Shown here one piece after another: positions 37,081-50,072 of a DNA stretch of 64,000 nucleotides; position 1 is the stretch's first letter, and every line of letters starts with the position of its first letter. Where the stretch lies: assembly GCF_036711975.1 (NCBI RefSeq), contig NC_091976.1, positions 26,846,001 to 26,910,000 on the forward strand, in the 5' to 3' direction. The notes below the pieces were generated by a model, which did not search any database, was not told the origin of the DNA, and saw nothing but the letters and a program-made list of their open reading frames with translations. The position numbers and the translations under genes are program-made. The stretch is from Onthophagus taurus (taxonomy: Eukaryota; Arthropoda; Insecta; Coleoptera; Scarabaeidae).

Positions 37081-37770
37081 TAGTCAACCTAAGTAACATA
37101 ACTCTCTGTGTACTATTACGTCGTTATCTGCAGCATCTTGTCCAATTAGATACTAGTTCTGTATGTAATTATTCCTGTTATTACCACTTTGATAAAAAGT
37201 TGAATTTTCGTAAGTTCTTCAGTTTTCTCTTCATCTCTCCAAAGTTATTTTTTTGCGTGGACGACTTAAAAAATTCGTAATCGAGAAGTGTCCACAACCC
37301 AAACTATATAACTACAAATATAAAATAGATTGTTATTATGTAGGACTGAGAATGACCATATCGGACCAATAGAGTGATTTGAAGTCCTAGAAGAGCACTT
37401 TGGAGAGTACTTTCTGGTTTTAAAGTACTCAGCGGCTACTGGATTAGGAATTGCTTCCCTGCTATATTATTCTGATCTCAATCTTTGTGACTCATTAGTG
37501 TAGCAATATCGTTGAACTCATTCTCTTTTAATAACACCAATATTAATGTGTGTTTGATCCTCTAGAGTCTTCTGATTTGGTATATACTGTCGATTCTGCA
37601 TTGCTTGTTCCAGTTGCTAATTTTGTTAACTGCTGTTAGTAAATTTATTGGCACTGATCTTTATCCACGCCCATTATAGCAGTATCATCGACAAAAGTGG
37701 CAGGTAGAGGACTAGTCCTAGTACACTGGTTTCTGGTACCTCTGCATTAATTGATTTAAGGGAGAGATAC
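37080..37770 (-). pseudogene. LINE reverse transcriptase remnant
   Basis: The minus strand near 37670-37760 reads VPETSVLGLVLY followed by PTFVDDTAIMGVD, corresponding to the GVPQGSVLGPxLY and FADDTA blocks of jockey-type reverse transcriptases with a deletion between them. Lower coordinates contain many stops. Not functional: the catalytic region is altered and shortened. Confidence 0.6.
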
Positions 37771-38094
37771 ATTTAGATCAAGATTTTTTTTCATTAAGAT
37801 GCAATTAATTTCAAACATTTTGCCTGGGAGTCTGCAAATCCAGGACCATAGAAAAACCTTACTCAACATTCCTTCACGGTATAATTGACATTACAAAAGA
37901 AACCGCTCGGGGTTAGAAGTAATTTACAAAAAAACTTTTACTACAAATGTTGTAGCAAATTTTATTCTTAACAATATTGCTTTCTTGCACTTTTGCTCTT
38001 GGAAGTAAATTTGACAAATTTGTTCCTTTTTCAAGTGATAGATGGTACTACTAAAGATGGTACATTAATGGAAAATAAGAGAGTAGCCATTTGG

Positions 38095-38880
38095 TTTACT
38101 TTGTCAAAAAAAATATTTTTTGAATACGACATCCGCCAAATGTCTTCCGTTACAATTTGTGCATTCTTGGAGTCTCTGCAAGACTCTGCAAGAAAGAAGT
38201 CGCACGCGGTTAGGTAGGGAGTCCGTGAGGGCCAACTGATATCCCCATTTCAAAGCATTTACAGCAGTAGTATAGAAACGCCGATTCTTAACAGGAAGTT
38301 GCACCACAGCACCACATCCGCACCACATGACGTCATCAACCCAATGTAAAAGGATAGGGAAGGGTACCAACCTAAGGCTGAGGTGAAAAAAAAAAGGTTG
38401 GTATTGGAAAAGACACCAGATCTAGTTACCAACCTATTTTTCCCCCCAAGCCTTTGGTTGACACCCCTCCCTATCCTTTTACATTGGGCGGATGACGTCA
38501 CGGAGGTGCAACAACTTCCTGTCTAGAACCGGCGTTCATTGAAATTCTTGCAGTGTGACTTGTTGCCCCGTCTTGTTGAAAAAGTGTGTGTTCATTCACT
38601 GGAAAGCCTTCAAGTTGTAGTGTGAGAAAATTCTAAATCATTGCAACGTGTCGTACAGAATTAACGGTAACGGCATTTTCAGCATCATTCTCAAAAAAGT
38701 ATGGACCGATGATTCCATTTGACGAAATCTTACCATTTTGAAAATAGGCTTTAACTGCGTAACCACGATTCCCCCCCTCCAACGCTCCATTGTAAACTAA
38801 ATGGCAAATCATACAGGTCTTGGCAAGTCGGCTACTTTCTTCCCCATCACTTCGCGGCGCGCTGTAAACCCTATCTTAAA
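38095..38880 (-). pseudogene. DDE transposase (mariner/Tc1-like) remnant
   Basis: On the minus strand, 38520-38765 reads GPYFFENDAENAVTVNS and later FQQDGATSHTA, which match the central part of mariner/Tc-type DDE transposases; the D of QQDGA is a catalytic position. After an interrupting palindrome (38280-38535) the C-terminal end CNGRHLADVVFKK follows at 38105-38150. There is a stop inside and the N-terminal DNA-binding part is missing, so it is dead. Confidence 0.7.
38280..38535. mobile_element. Palindromic insertion inside the transposase remnant
   Basis: ACAGGAAGTTGCACCAC ... ATGACGTCATCAACCCAATG and CCTATCC-type arms on the left are mirrored on the right by CATTGGGCGGATGACGTCA ... GGTGCAACAACTTCCTGT. 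The middle carries ACCAACCT inverted pairs. It splits the transposase frame. Confidence 0.7.
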
Positions 38881-40627
38881 TCTTTCCTTTTCACTGCCGG
38901 ACCCTGTATTTGTTTCTTTTTCAAGGTATTGATGGTAAGACTAAAGAATCGAAGCATGTTATAAAAAAAGTTTTGGAACAAAAGTTGTAGCAAATTTTCT
39001 TCTTAACAATACTGCTTTCTTGCACTTTTGCTCTCAGATGCATACATATCGAGCAAAACAGAGAAATATGAAAATTTTATGAATTTGCTGCTGTTTTAAG
39101 TAATTAATGGTAACACTCAGGAATTAGAGCATATCATAAAGAAACTTTTACAACAAAAGTTGTAGCAAATTTTCTTCTTAACAATACTATTTTCTTGCAT
39201 TTTTGCTCTTAGAAGTATAGATATCCAGAAAAATACGATAATATGAAAATTTGATAAATTTGTTTCTTTTTCAAGTGATTGATGGTACGACTAAAGAATC
39301 GGAGCATGTTATAAAAAAAGTTTTGGAACAAAAGTTGTAGCAAATTTTCTTCTTAATAATACTGCTTTTTTGCATTTTTGATCTTAGAAGTATAGATATC
39401 CAGAAAAATACGAAAATATAAAAATTTGATAAATTTGTTTCATTTTCAAGTGATTGATGGTACGACTAAAGAATCGGAGCATGTTATAAAAAAAGTTTTG
39501 GAACAAAAGTTGTAGCAAATTTTCTTCTTAACAATACTGCTTTCTTGCATTTTTGCTCTTAGAAGTATAGATATTGAGAAACATACGAAAATATGAAAAT
39601 TTGATAAATTTGTTTTTTTTTTCAAGTGATTGATGGTACGACCAAAGAATCGGAGCATGTTATAAAAAAAGTTTTGGAACAAAAGTTGTAGCAAATTTTC
39701 TTCTTAACAATACTGCTTTCTTGCATTTTTGCTCTTAGAAGTATAGATATCCAGAAAAATACGAAAATATAAAAATTTGATAAATTTGTTTCTTTTTCAA
39801 GTGATTGATGGTACGACTAAAGAATCGGAGCATGTTATAAAGAAACTTTTAGAACAAAAGTTGTAGGAAATTTTCTTCTTAATAATACTGCTTTCTTGCA
39901 GTTTTCTTTTCAGATGCTTATATATTGAGAAAAACGTAAAAATATGAAAATTTTATGAATTTGTTGCTTTTTCGTTATTAATGGTAACACTCCAGAATCG
40001 AAGTATGTTATAAAAAAATTTTTGGAACAAAACTTGTAGCAAATTTAATTCTTAACAATATTGTTTTCTTGTGCTTTTTCTCTCAGATGCATATATATCG
40101 AGAAAAATACAAAAATATGTCACTCCTCTGCGCCAAAAAGTTTTGAAAATCGGTACATTAAGTCATATCTCAAGATCAAGCTATCTTTTATATCAGTAGA
40201 TTTACCCATTGTTATTCATTATTGCGAATTAATTTGTTTCATGGAAAATTTGAATACCTCATTATAAGGAATGACTTGCATCCCCCTCGTGTGTTTAGTA
40301 TAAAAATTCAAAAATAATCCTTAAAATACTCTAATAATAATTTGAAAATTTTAATTTCTTTTTTTTCCATGATTCATACTAAAAATAAATAGAAAATTTA
40401 TTTTTAAAAGTTGATAATCTCTTGACGTAGATTAAAAATAATTTACGCATCATAACAGATTCATTATACCAACAAATTTTAACATAATATTTCGCAATGT
40501 CGCATAAAAACATATTTTGGTACATAAAAAAATTAAAAACGTGACTTTACTCATCACATTTATTCAACAATAAATTAGATAATTACATAACTCATAAGAA
40601 CATACGCAAACATAATAAATAAATGTG

Positions 40628-42566
40628 TCATGTCTTTCCGTTATCACTCATCACTTTGTTCTGTTTTTTGTACTTTACGTACAACATTTCCACCGTCCAC
40701 ATTAAAAACGTGGCGAATGTTACTGCGTTTATCACGTAGATACAATTACGATAATTTCCACTTAAATCTCGAATATAACCTAAAACAAAAAATAATTAAG
40801 TGTTTTAATTTAAAAGAATTACTTTAATTTACCAATAACGGGTCCTCCAGCTAAAACAACAATCCCATTTACAGTCATTTGAATTCCAGCGGCAGCTGCA
40901 AATCTTTCAATTGGGACATAACTCGGAATAACCAAGGAATAATAAACAGTTCTAAATCCTTTGGCTATTCCAAGAGTTGCAGCTATAATCAGAAGTTCTT
41001 TGTATTCGCCGGTTAATAATAAAGCTAAAAAAGATGGTTTATAAAAATTATTTTCTTACGAAATAGTAATAACTCACCAAATCTCGTAACAATTAAAAGT
41101 ATCATTGAAACTAAATACATAACTCGATGAGATTGTTTTAAAAGATCGCCAATAAATGGGGCGCAAAATCGAAAAATGATGTCCAAAATAGAAATTACCG
41201 ACATAAAAGTGGCGATTTGAGGAACGGTTAAATTGTAATCCCCCAAAATAAACGGTGTTAAAACGGAAAAATTCATTTCTGCGAAAATTGCGAAAGACAT
41301 TCCAAACATAATGTTGAGATAAATTGGATCTTTAAGTAATTTTAAATCGAACATTTCCGTGATGTTATGTCCGATTCGTTTTAAAAGTGATTGCTTTTCT
41401 TTCTTTTTAACATCTTTTGATTTATCTTCTGTTTCATCTTTTTGAGATTTATCATTTTCTTTGTTTGGATTAAGCGGTTCTTTTTCTGCCCTTTCATTTT
41501 CTTCAAGAATTTTTGTACCACTTAAAGATTCCATTGATTTTTTTAATGATTTTCTTCTCCTTTGTGAAGAAACCGACGATAATCTTTGTCTTTCCTCTAA
41601 AATATATTTTAAAATAAATTGAATTATAATTTTGTTTTAATTTTTACCGTTTAAAGACCACATGCTTCCCGATAAATTTGAATCCAAGGCTATTGCAGCT
41701 TCAGTTTCAACATTTTCTTTTTCTTTTTTCTCTTCATCTTTTTCTTCATCTATAATTTCATCTTTCATGTGCCATTTAACTGGTTGTAAAAGAAATGCGC
41801 TAATAAATGAATGAGATACAATCCCACCTAAAATTGTCATCGCGCCTTGAACTCCATAAGAAAATAAGAGGAAACTGATGAATTGCGGCATTAAAACTGG
41901 CCCTAACCCTGCTAATGTCATCCCTAAACCCGTTGCTTTACCTCTTCTTGTTGTGAAATAAGAATTGAGGGCTAAAGAATACGATGACATTCCAATTCCC
42001 ATTCCGATTGCTGTTAAAAAAAGTATTGTTTTGTTAGATGAACTTGTTATTTGTTATGATTCCGCTTAAAAAAGTCTTATCGCCGAAGATTAAGATAGTT
42101 TATAGAAATAAATCTATTTTTATCGACAGTTTTATTTCCTGATTGAAAAATAATAACTTACTAACATGTTATAAGTCCGTGGGTGATCATGAAATGTTTA
42201 AATTTCGTTGCTCGAGATGTTAAAAGAACGCCTGTCGTTATAAAGGTGGCTCCAATTAATGAAACTTTTCGAAATCCTAATTGTTTCAATAAAGGACCCA
42301 TAATTATTCCGATTAACATTGAAAAAGCTGCACAACTATTTAAAATCATTGAGATTTCGGTTGCTGTAAATTCTAAATCTTCGAAGGTTTCTTTGTAGAT
42401 TAAACCAAAATTTTGCATGATCGGTATGCAGAAAAACTAAGAAATTTATTAACTTTAATACATTTTTTTGATTGTATAAAGAACTTACATGGTTCATTGC
42501 ATAAGCAATCATAATAATCCAAGCATATCCTCCATCTGGAGGAACTTTTTTCGTCATAACACTCAT
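40628..42566 (-). CDS. MCT-D: monocarboxylate transporter-like (SLC16, MFS)
   Basis: The most compact gene of the array. Exons 42489-42566, 42166-42436, 41648-42010, 41078-41596, 40833-41024 and 40628-40779; 524 residues, introns all below 160 bases. Starts MSVMTKKVPPDGGYAWIIM; note Ala where the family motif has Gly (PDGGYAW). TM5 motif YFTTRRGKATGLGMTLAGLGP, TM8 pair in LDIIFRFCAP, acidic loop after LLQPVKWH and a long Lys/Glu-rich stretch (41400-41500) before TM7. Twelve membrane helices predicted. No transposons inside, which makes it the cleanest reference for exon structure. Confidence 0.92.
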
Positions 42567-42569
42567 AAT

Positions 42570-43248
42570 TAAAAAGAAAAACTAATTATCACTTTAATCA
42601 CAATTAAATTATAAACTATAACTTTATATCTAAAACACGATGTTTTAGACTTGGAGGGAACTTTGTTAATATTAGTCAGAAAGCTAATAACACTCTTTTA
42701 TACGTTTTAGCGATGAAGTTATTTATCTACAATTTTATCTGTGCTACTCTTATACTCCTCAAAAAAATGATAAAAAGTAAAACTCGGGGATTGTGAATCA
42801 GATAATAATTGCTGTTTAATCAACTCATTTTCTGTTTAAATAGTTACTTGCAATATTAAAATGCGGCGAAATGATTAATAAATAATTCTCATTTATTTAT
42901 ATTTTTTAAAAGAAAAACAAATAGCAATTAATTTATCACATCATTAAAGTTAATTACAAAATTACTTGAGATTGAGTAAAAAAAACGCAAGTAATAATTA
43001 TTCGTTAAAATTTCTTATCTATTTTTTGATAATTTGATTAATCGGCTCCTCTGAGATTTTAGATAAATTCTTGGGAACCTTCATGACAATTTTTGAGTAT
43101 CTTATATAAGTTGTTTCTGAATTAAAAATAAATTAACTGAATAAAAAAAACATTGATCATTAATTAATAAAAATTAAAGAAAAAACACGTTTAAAAATAG
43201 AATTTATTTATTATTGTAATAAATAATAATTATTATAAATTTTTTTTA
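42570..43248. other. Spacer between MCT-D and MCT-E
   Basis: About 680 AT-rich bases: 5' flank of MCT-D and 3' flank of MCT-E. AATAAA signals on the minus strand near 43200-43215 (TTTATT on +) fit the end of MCT-E. Nothing else seen. Confidence 0.4.
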
Positions 43249-46200
43249 TCACGTTTGCTTTTTGTATCGCATGTATAAAAGTTCAATGCTCCACATAACG
43301 AAAGCTGTAAACGTCATTAAATTTATGACGTAGATGCATTTTATGTAACTTCCGGTTATATCCCGAATTAAACCTACAAAAAAAAAGAAATTATTAATTT
43401 TAATAATAAAGAAAAAATTAGAAGTAATCTGGAGAGTAGCATAAACAGAACAGAAAAGATAGTGACATAACTTTGCTGATATTACCTAAAAGATGATTTA
43501 ACAACAATTGATTTCATTCATGTCCTTACCAGTATGGTATAGTAAAATAAAAGCAATATTAAAAATCTATTAATTAGTACTCCACCATTCACAGGAATTA
43601 GGTTTGTCATTAGCAACCTCATTGCAACAATCCTAATACGATATATAAAATCTCTTGTTGCTGTTTCGTCTAGTTTTCTTCTCTTCACTTGTAATCCATC
43701 ATCACTTTCGATTATTAATTAAAGTATCTTCTTTTTAATGCAAAAAGTCGTTTTGAAAAATCGCTTTCAGTTCTTGAGAAATAAATTTTTCGTATAAAAT
43801 CCATTTCTTGGAATATGAGTTTGAAAATTTCCCAAAGTGTTAATAAGAGTGTCCTCTTTTCAATGAACCTATACGATTTGAAAAATAACTTTTAGTTTTT
43901 GAGAAAACAATATTTGAAGTTTTGATAAAATTTGCGATGTTGCAATTTTCATCGATAATTTTCAAAATTCGCTATAAAATTAATTTCTTGAAGGATCCTT
44001 GTGGAAATATCACCACTTATTGGTTAAAGTGTCCTCTTTTTAATGCAAAAAGCCGTTTTGAAAAGTCACTTTCAGTTCTTGAGGAATAAATTTTTGAAAT
44101 GATCGACAATTTTTTCTAATTTTACAATTTTCGCCAATTAAGTTTTAAAAATTCGTATAAAATCCATTTCTTGGAATATGAGTTTGAAAATTTGTCAAAG
44201 TATTAATAAAAGTGTCCTCTTTCTAATGAACCAACCCGTTTTGAAAAATAACTTTTAGTTTTTGAGAAAACAATATTTGAAGTTTTGATAAAATTTTCGA
44301 TGTTGCAATTTTCATCGATAATATTCAAAATTCGCCATAAAATTAATTTCTTGAAGAATCCTTTTGGAAATATCACCAATTATTAATTATAGTATCCTCT
44401 TTTTAATGCAAAAAGCCGTTTTGAAAAATCACTTTTAGTTGTTGAGAAATAAATTTTTGAAATGACCGACAATTTTTTAAAATTTTGCAATTTTCGCCAA
44501 TTAAGTTTTAAAAATTCGTATAAAATCCAGTTCTTGGAATATGAGTTTGAAAATTTCCCAAAGTGTTAATAAAAGTGTCCTCTTTCCAATGAACCAACCC
44601 GTTTTGAAAAATAACTTTTAGTTTTTGAGAAAACCATATTTGAAGTTTTTATACAATTTTCGATGTTGCAATTTTCATCGATAATATTCAAAATTCGCCA
44701 TAAAATTAATTTCTTGAAGAATCCTTTTGGAAATATCACCAATTATTAATTATAGTATCCTCTTTTTAATGCAAAAAGCCGTTTTGAAAAATCACTTTTA
44801 GTTGTTGAGAAATAAATTTTTGAAATGACCGACAATTTTTTAAAATTTTGCAATTTTCGCCAATTAAGTTTTAAAAATTCGTATAAAATCCAGTTCTTGG
44901 AATATGAGTTTGAAAATTTCCCAAAGTGTTAATAAAAGTGTCCTCTTTCCAATGAACCAACCCGTTTTGAAAAATAACTTTTAGTTTTTGAGAAAACCAT
45001 ATTTGAAGTTTTTATACAATTTTCGATGTTGCAATTTTCATCGATAATATTCAAAATTCGCCATAAAATTAATTTCTTGAAGAATCCTTTTGGAAATATC
45101 ACCAATTATTAATTATAGTATCCTCTTTTTAATGCAAAAAGCCGTTTTGAAAAATCACTTTTAGTTATTGAGAAATAAATTTTTGAAATGACCGACAATT
45201 TTTTAAAATTTTACAATTTTCGCCAATTAAGTTTTAAAAATTCGTATAAAATCCAGTTCTTGGAATATGAGTTTGAAAATTTGTCAAAATGTTAATAAAA
45301 GTGTCCTCTTTCCAATGAACGAACCTGTTTTGCAAAATTACTTCTAGTTTTTAAGATAACAATATTTGAAGTTTTGATAAAATTTTCGATGTTGCAATTT
45401 TCATCGATAATTTTCAAAATTCGCCATAAAATTAATTTCTTGAAGAATCCTTTTGGAAATATCACCAATTATTAACTAAAGTGTCCTCTTTGTAATGCAA
45501 CTAGTGGTTTTGAAAAATCACTTTCAGTTCGTGAGAAATAAATTTTTGAAATGATCGACAATTTTTTCGAATTTTGCAATTTTCGCCGTTTAAATTTTAA
45601 AAATTCGTATAAAATCCAGTTCTTGGAATATGAGTTTGAAAATTTGTCAAAATGTTAATAAAAGTGGCCTCTTTCCAATGAACAAACACGTTTTGAAAAA
45701 TTACTTTTAGTTTTTGAGATAACAATATTTAAAGTTTTGATAAAATTTTTGATGTTGCAATTTTCATCGATAATTTTCAAAATTCGCTATGAAATTAATT
45801 TCCTGAAGTATTCTTATGGAAATATCACCAGTTATTAATTAAAGTATCTTCTTTTTAATGCAAAAAGCCGTTTTGAAAAATCACTTTCAGTTCGTGAGAA
45901 ATAAATTTTTGAAATGATCGAAAATTTTTTCGAATTTTGCAATTTTCGCCAATTAAGTTTTAAAAATTCGTATAAAATCCATTTCTTGGAATATGAGTTT
46001 GAAAATTTCCCAAAGTATTAATAAAAGTGTCCTCTTTCCAATGAACCAACCCGTTTTGAAAAATTACTTTTAGTTTTTGAGATAACAATATTTGAAGTTT
46101 TGATAAAATTTTCGATGTTGCAATTTTGATCGATAATTTTCAAAAGTCGCTATAAAATTAATTTCTTGAAGGATCCTTGTGGAAATATCACCAATTATGG

Positions 46201-49200
46201 ATTAAAGTATCCTCTTTTTAGAGTTGCTTCGTAAATTAAAGCATCAAAAAAGTTCATTTTGTATCTTGGATTCAAATAAGTTGACAAAATCACTATCCAT
46301 TCCATCACTACTTCATAGTATTAATAGCCATTAATGTCCTAAAAGCAGTTATTAATAAGCGGAAGCAGAGTACCATTGGTATCTCATACACCCTAAATGC
46401 TTATTGACCGGAAATGTAGACAGAACTAGTTCTATATAATTTAATAAAGTATCCCTGATTATCCAGGAAAAGGATAAACCTTTCTGGTAGCCAGCAGTAG
46501 TAGTCAAACAGTATATAGCCTTCCTTTAGCAGTATCTAGTACTCAGCCAACAGTAACTAGTAGTCTATAAAAAATGAAAATCTAGTATTTCACTGTTAGT
46601 ATCTTTAGTATCTATCTTTTGCCAGTAGTGTAGACTTGACTTGCATACTCTTAGTAGGCAAGAAGTATCTAGCCAAAAGTATCTAGTCCACCGCCAAGAG
46701 TATCTAATGTTCTGCCACCTGTATCTACGCTTCCGTCGCCATTAAAATTTGAACTAAGCGTTTAGAAGGATCTTTTTATTACAATCACGAAATTTTTATG
46801 AACCTATGTCTAAATTCATGTTAAAATTAATGGTACCAAGTCCTATGCTCTATTATCATTGATACTATACTTTATGCAACACAATTACACATAGATTGTG
46901 TTTTAGACATGGTTCAAATATGTACAATATGTGAATTATGTCACATCAAAGTTATGTCTATCTATTTTTTTAGAATAATTTAAAAGAATTGTTAATTAAA
47001 AAGAAAAAGATATAAACCATGCGGGGAGATGTACGTTCCGTCCAATCGGACTGGTGCGTGTTCCAGACTAGACGTCGCGTCTTTATTTCTTTATGTAGGT
47101 AAAATAAAGGCGCGACGTCTAGTCTGGAACACACTAGCACCATCTTGTTCGATTAAGAGAAACAAAACCTCCTTATACTGAAATCTTATTCCATCTTGTT
47201 CAGAAATTATTGATAATCAAAATTTTCATTAAATTGTTTGCAAGTACGATATTTGAAATTATGATCTTCAGATTTCTTCTGGTAATTCTTCCTTAATAAG
47301 ACAAAGAATCGTAATGGAAACCATAGCAATGTTATTATTCCTTCTTTCTTGTATCTTATTCTCTTCGTTTCAATAGCACTATTTATTATCATCTCATTTA
47401 TTTTATTTTTTTATAAATAAAAATGAGACTTTAAGCCCTCGTAACCTTTGAAATATTGTCTTAAAATACCTGATACGAAAGATATGATTATTTTTTGAGA
47501 TTACTCATCGACAATGACCATAATATTTTGTTGTATTGATGGTCAAAACATTCATTCAAATCCACGTATACAAAAAAAATCTAAATAATTTTTAAATTTT
47601 AGTCTTATTAAACTTATTTTAATTATATTTGTTTAAATAAACTTGTTTTATGATTTATTTATATTGTAGCTCACGAATAAGAATAAAATGCATATAAATG
47701 ATAAGATTTCTATAGAAGTAAATAAGATTTTATAGTTTAATTACACACCTATAAGCGGTCCACCTATCCAAATAAAAATTCCGTTCATTGCCATTTGCAT
47801 TCCCATCGCAGGAGCTAATCTTTCGATGGGAACGTAACTTGGAATTACTAAAGTTGAATAAACGGTTCTAAAACCACGTGCAATTCCTAAACCGGCCGCT
47901 ACAATTAGTAGTGGATAATAATTTGTTGTAGCTAATAAAGCTTGAATAAAAAAATATTAAAATAAAATACATTTTGTTCAAATTAATTTAAACTTACCAA
48001 ATCTGGATACAACCAATAAAAATAACGATAATAAATATTGTATTCGATGCGATTGACTTAAACATTCACCAATATACGGTGCTAAAAATCGAAAACATAT
48101 GTCAGTACAAGAAACTACAGACATAAAAGTAGCGATTTCTTGCGTTGATAAATTGTAATCGCCAATTATAAACGGAGTGAGCATTGAGAAATTGATCTCC
48201 GCAAAAATTGCTAAAGACATCCCAATCATGATATTAACATAAACTGGATCTGTTAATAATGATAAATCGAAAGTATCTATAATAGTCCGTCCGATTTTCC
48301 AAAAAATCGATTTATCTTTCTCTTCTTTTATTACTTTTTGATTTTGTTCTTTTAAAGGTTCGATTTCTTCGACCATGTTTCCATCGGCATCGTATAACTT
48401 TATTTTAATATCGGGAATATCAGATTTTTCCGATAAAGTTAACGATGCTTGTCTTTGATAAGATTCTAAGATTAAAAAAAAATATAATAAATATAATATT
48501 TCGTTACAAATTGTATTTTTGATTTTATTACAAACCAGCGATTGATTTTAGACTTTGAGAAAATGCTGAATCTAAATTAAACATGGCTTCTATCTCGATA
48601 TCTTTTGATAATTCCCTAGATATTTTTCTCCTTGGTGTTCCAATTTCAAATCTTGATTCCTCTAAAATTTCTAATCTTTTAACATTTTCTGGATTATCAT
48701 CATCTTCGCTGTCTTCGGTGTTAATTTGTTTATTTTCTTCTTTGGATTCTTCGGTTATTTCTTTTAAGTGTTTACGAACTGGTTGTAATAAACAACTACT
48801 AACAAATGTGTGAGCATTTATCCCCCCTATGATAATCATAGTCCCGGTTACTCCATAAGAAGATAATAAAAAACTTATAACTTGAGGCATAAAAATTGGC
48901 CCCAATCCTGCTATTGTCATGGTATAACCAGCAGCTTTGCTTCTGTTTTTAACAAAATAATTATTTAAAGCCACCGGATAAGCTGCTAAACCTAATCCCA
49001 TTCCGAAAGCTAAAACAAAATAAATTTACACCAAAAATTTCATTAAAAATATTAATTTTACCAGTTATAAAACCATAAGTGACCATAAATTGGATAAAAG
49101 TATTTGCAAAACCCGTTAAAAGAATTCCTGATGTGAGAGAAAAAGCTCCGAAAACTGCAACCTTTCGAAATCCAAAACTTTTTATTAAAGGACCAGCTAT

Positions 49201-49469
49201 GATTCCGCACAACATTGAAAAAGCCCCGCATGTGTTTAATATTAATCCGATTTCGGTTGCTGTAAAATGTAATTCCTCGAATTTATCTCGATAAATTAAA
49301 CCGAAACCTTGAAGTATTGGAATAATCATTAACTAAAAAAATAAGTACCTCAAAGTTATATTAGTGTTAGTTATAATCAAAAAATACTTACATGATGAAG
49401 TGCATAAGCTGTTACAATTGCCCAACCATATCCACCATCAGGAGGTACTTTTTTCGTTAAAACCGTCAT
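43249..49469 (-). CDS. MCT-E: monocarboxylate transporter-like (SLC16, MFS)
   Basis: Minus-strand exons 49392-49469, 49062-49332, 48536-49009, 47998-48465, 47749-47940 and 43249-43373; 535 residues. Starts MTVLTKKVPPDGGYGWAIV. TM5 motif YFVKNRSKAAGYTMTIAGLGP, TM8 pair in CTDICFRFLAP, a long acidic middle loop (EDSEDDDNPENV). The C-terminal tail is shorter than in MCT-D. The last intron (43374-47748) is 4.4 kb and contains a hAT-like copy, minisatellite and a small palindromic element, so the last membrane helix is far from the rest of the gene. All phases agree. Confidence 0.9.
43560..46310 (-). mobile_element. hAT-like element (copy 4, reverse orientation, long satellite)
   Basis: Right end AAATCACTATCCATTCCATC then ACTA at 46286-46310. 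Left end block ACTCCACCATTCACAGGAAT at 43575, with the terminal repeat itself not found. The interior has about seven satellite units of ~361 bases; three at 44376, 44737 and 45098 are almost identical, showing recent amplification. In the last intron of MCT-E. Confidence 0.75.
46311..46740. repeat. Degenerate ~25-bp minisatellite
   Basis: Variants of AGTATCTAGTCTTCTGCCAGC (for example CAGTATATAGCCTTCCTTTAG, AAGTATCTAGTCCACCGCCAAG). It directly follows hAT copy 4. Confidence 0.65.
47041..47155. mobile_element. Small palindromic element, second copy of the 31853 family
   Basis: TCCAGACTAGACGTCGCGTC and TTTATTTC on the left pair with AAATAAAGGCGCGACGTCTAGTCTGGA on the right. The palindrome is nearly perfect and contains GACGTC and CGCG, rare in this AT-rich DNA. 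Confidence 0.75.
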
Positions 49470-50072
49470 GTTATTTAAAAAAACCAAACACTTTTATCCA
49501 TAAAATAGCCTCAAAAATAAATTTTGATGACCGAATAAATCGAAATAAATAAATTATCACTTAAATCTCAATTTATTTCGTTATTTTTAAAGATAACGTT
49601 TTATCGATGCTATTCACTAACAATAATCGGTTGTACTTGTTGCATCACGAGTAATAGCAATAATTATCTTTACTGCATTCACATTATTCCGGATTAGATT
49701 TTGAATGCATAAAATGCTCGAACAAAACGTAACGTTTTCAATGCTATTTTATCTTAAAAGCACTCATCATTTTTAATACAACTGATAACGAAATAAACTA
49801 AACTGTAGAATTATTATTAACAAACTGAGTCTTTTCATGAGTTGTTGTTTATGATTTCGTTTCCTTTTTTATTTCTTTGATAAGTCATAATTTGTTATCG
49901 AGTTGTTTTTTAGATTTAATTTTAATTTAAGGGATGAAATAAAAGTGTCAAATTTATTATTGTTACAAAATATATTTAAACTAATTTGTACTCAAAACAA
50001 GACAAGTATTTATTATTTATCATTTAAATCTAATTAATTAAAAATATCACATATCGAATGTTACGAAAAATA
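49470..50072. other. Spacer between MCT-E and MCT-F
   Basis: 5' flank of MCT-E and 3' flank of MCT-F, about 600 AT-rich bases. The plus frame 49364-49552 lies largely opposite MCT-E exon 1 and is a shadow. Confidence 0.4.

Larger units (their letters stand above)
37930..40130. repeat. Tandem repeat, ~175-bp unit
   Basis: TGATTGATGGTACGACTAAAGAATCGGAGCATG recurs at 39281, 39456, 39632 and 39807 (spacing 175-176), with older copies near 38040, 38935, 39107 and 39980. Each unit also contains CAAAAGTTGTAGCAAATTTTCTTCTTAACAATACTGC and TTGCATTTTTGCTCTTAGAAG. The array is interrupted at about 38095-38900 by a transposase remnant. Confidence 0.88.

Noticed and set aside
39446-39694. Minus-strand frame of 82 codons
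   Set aside because: It runs through two units of the 175-bp tandem array and repeats its own sequence; no protein family is seen.
48583-48813. Serine-rich plus-strand frame
   Set aside because: It is antisense to the acidic loop of MCT-E, which explains its composition.
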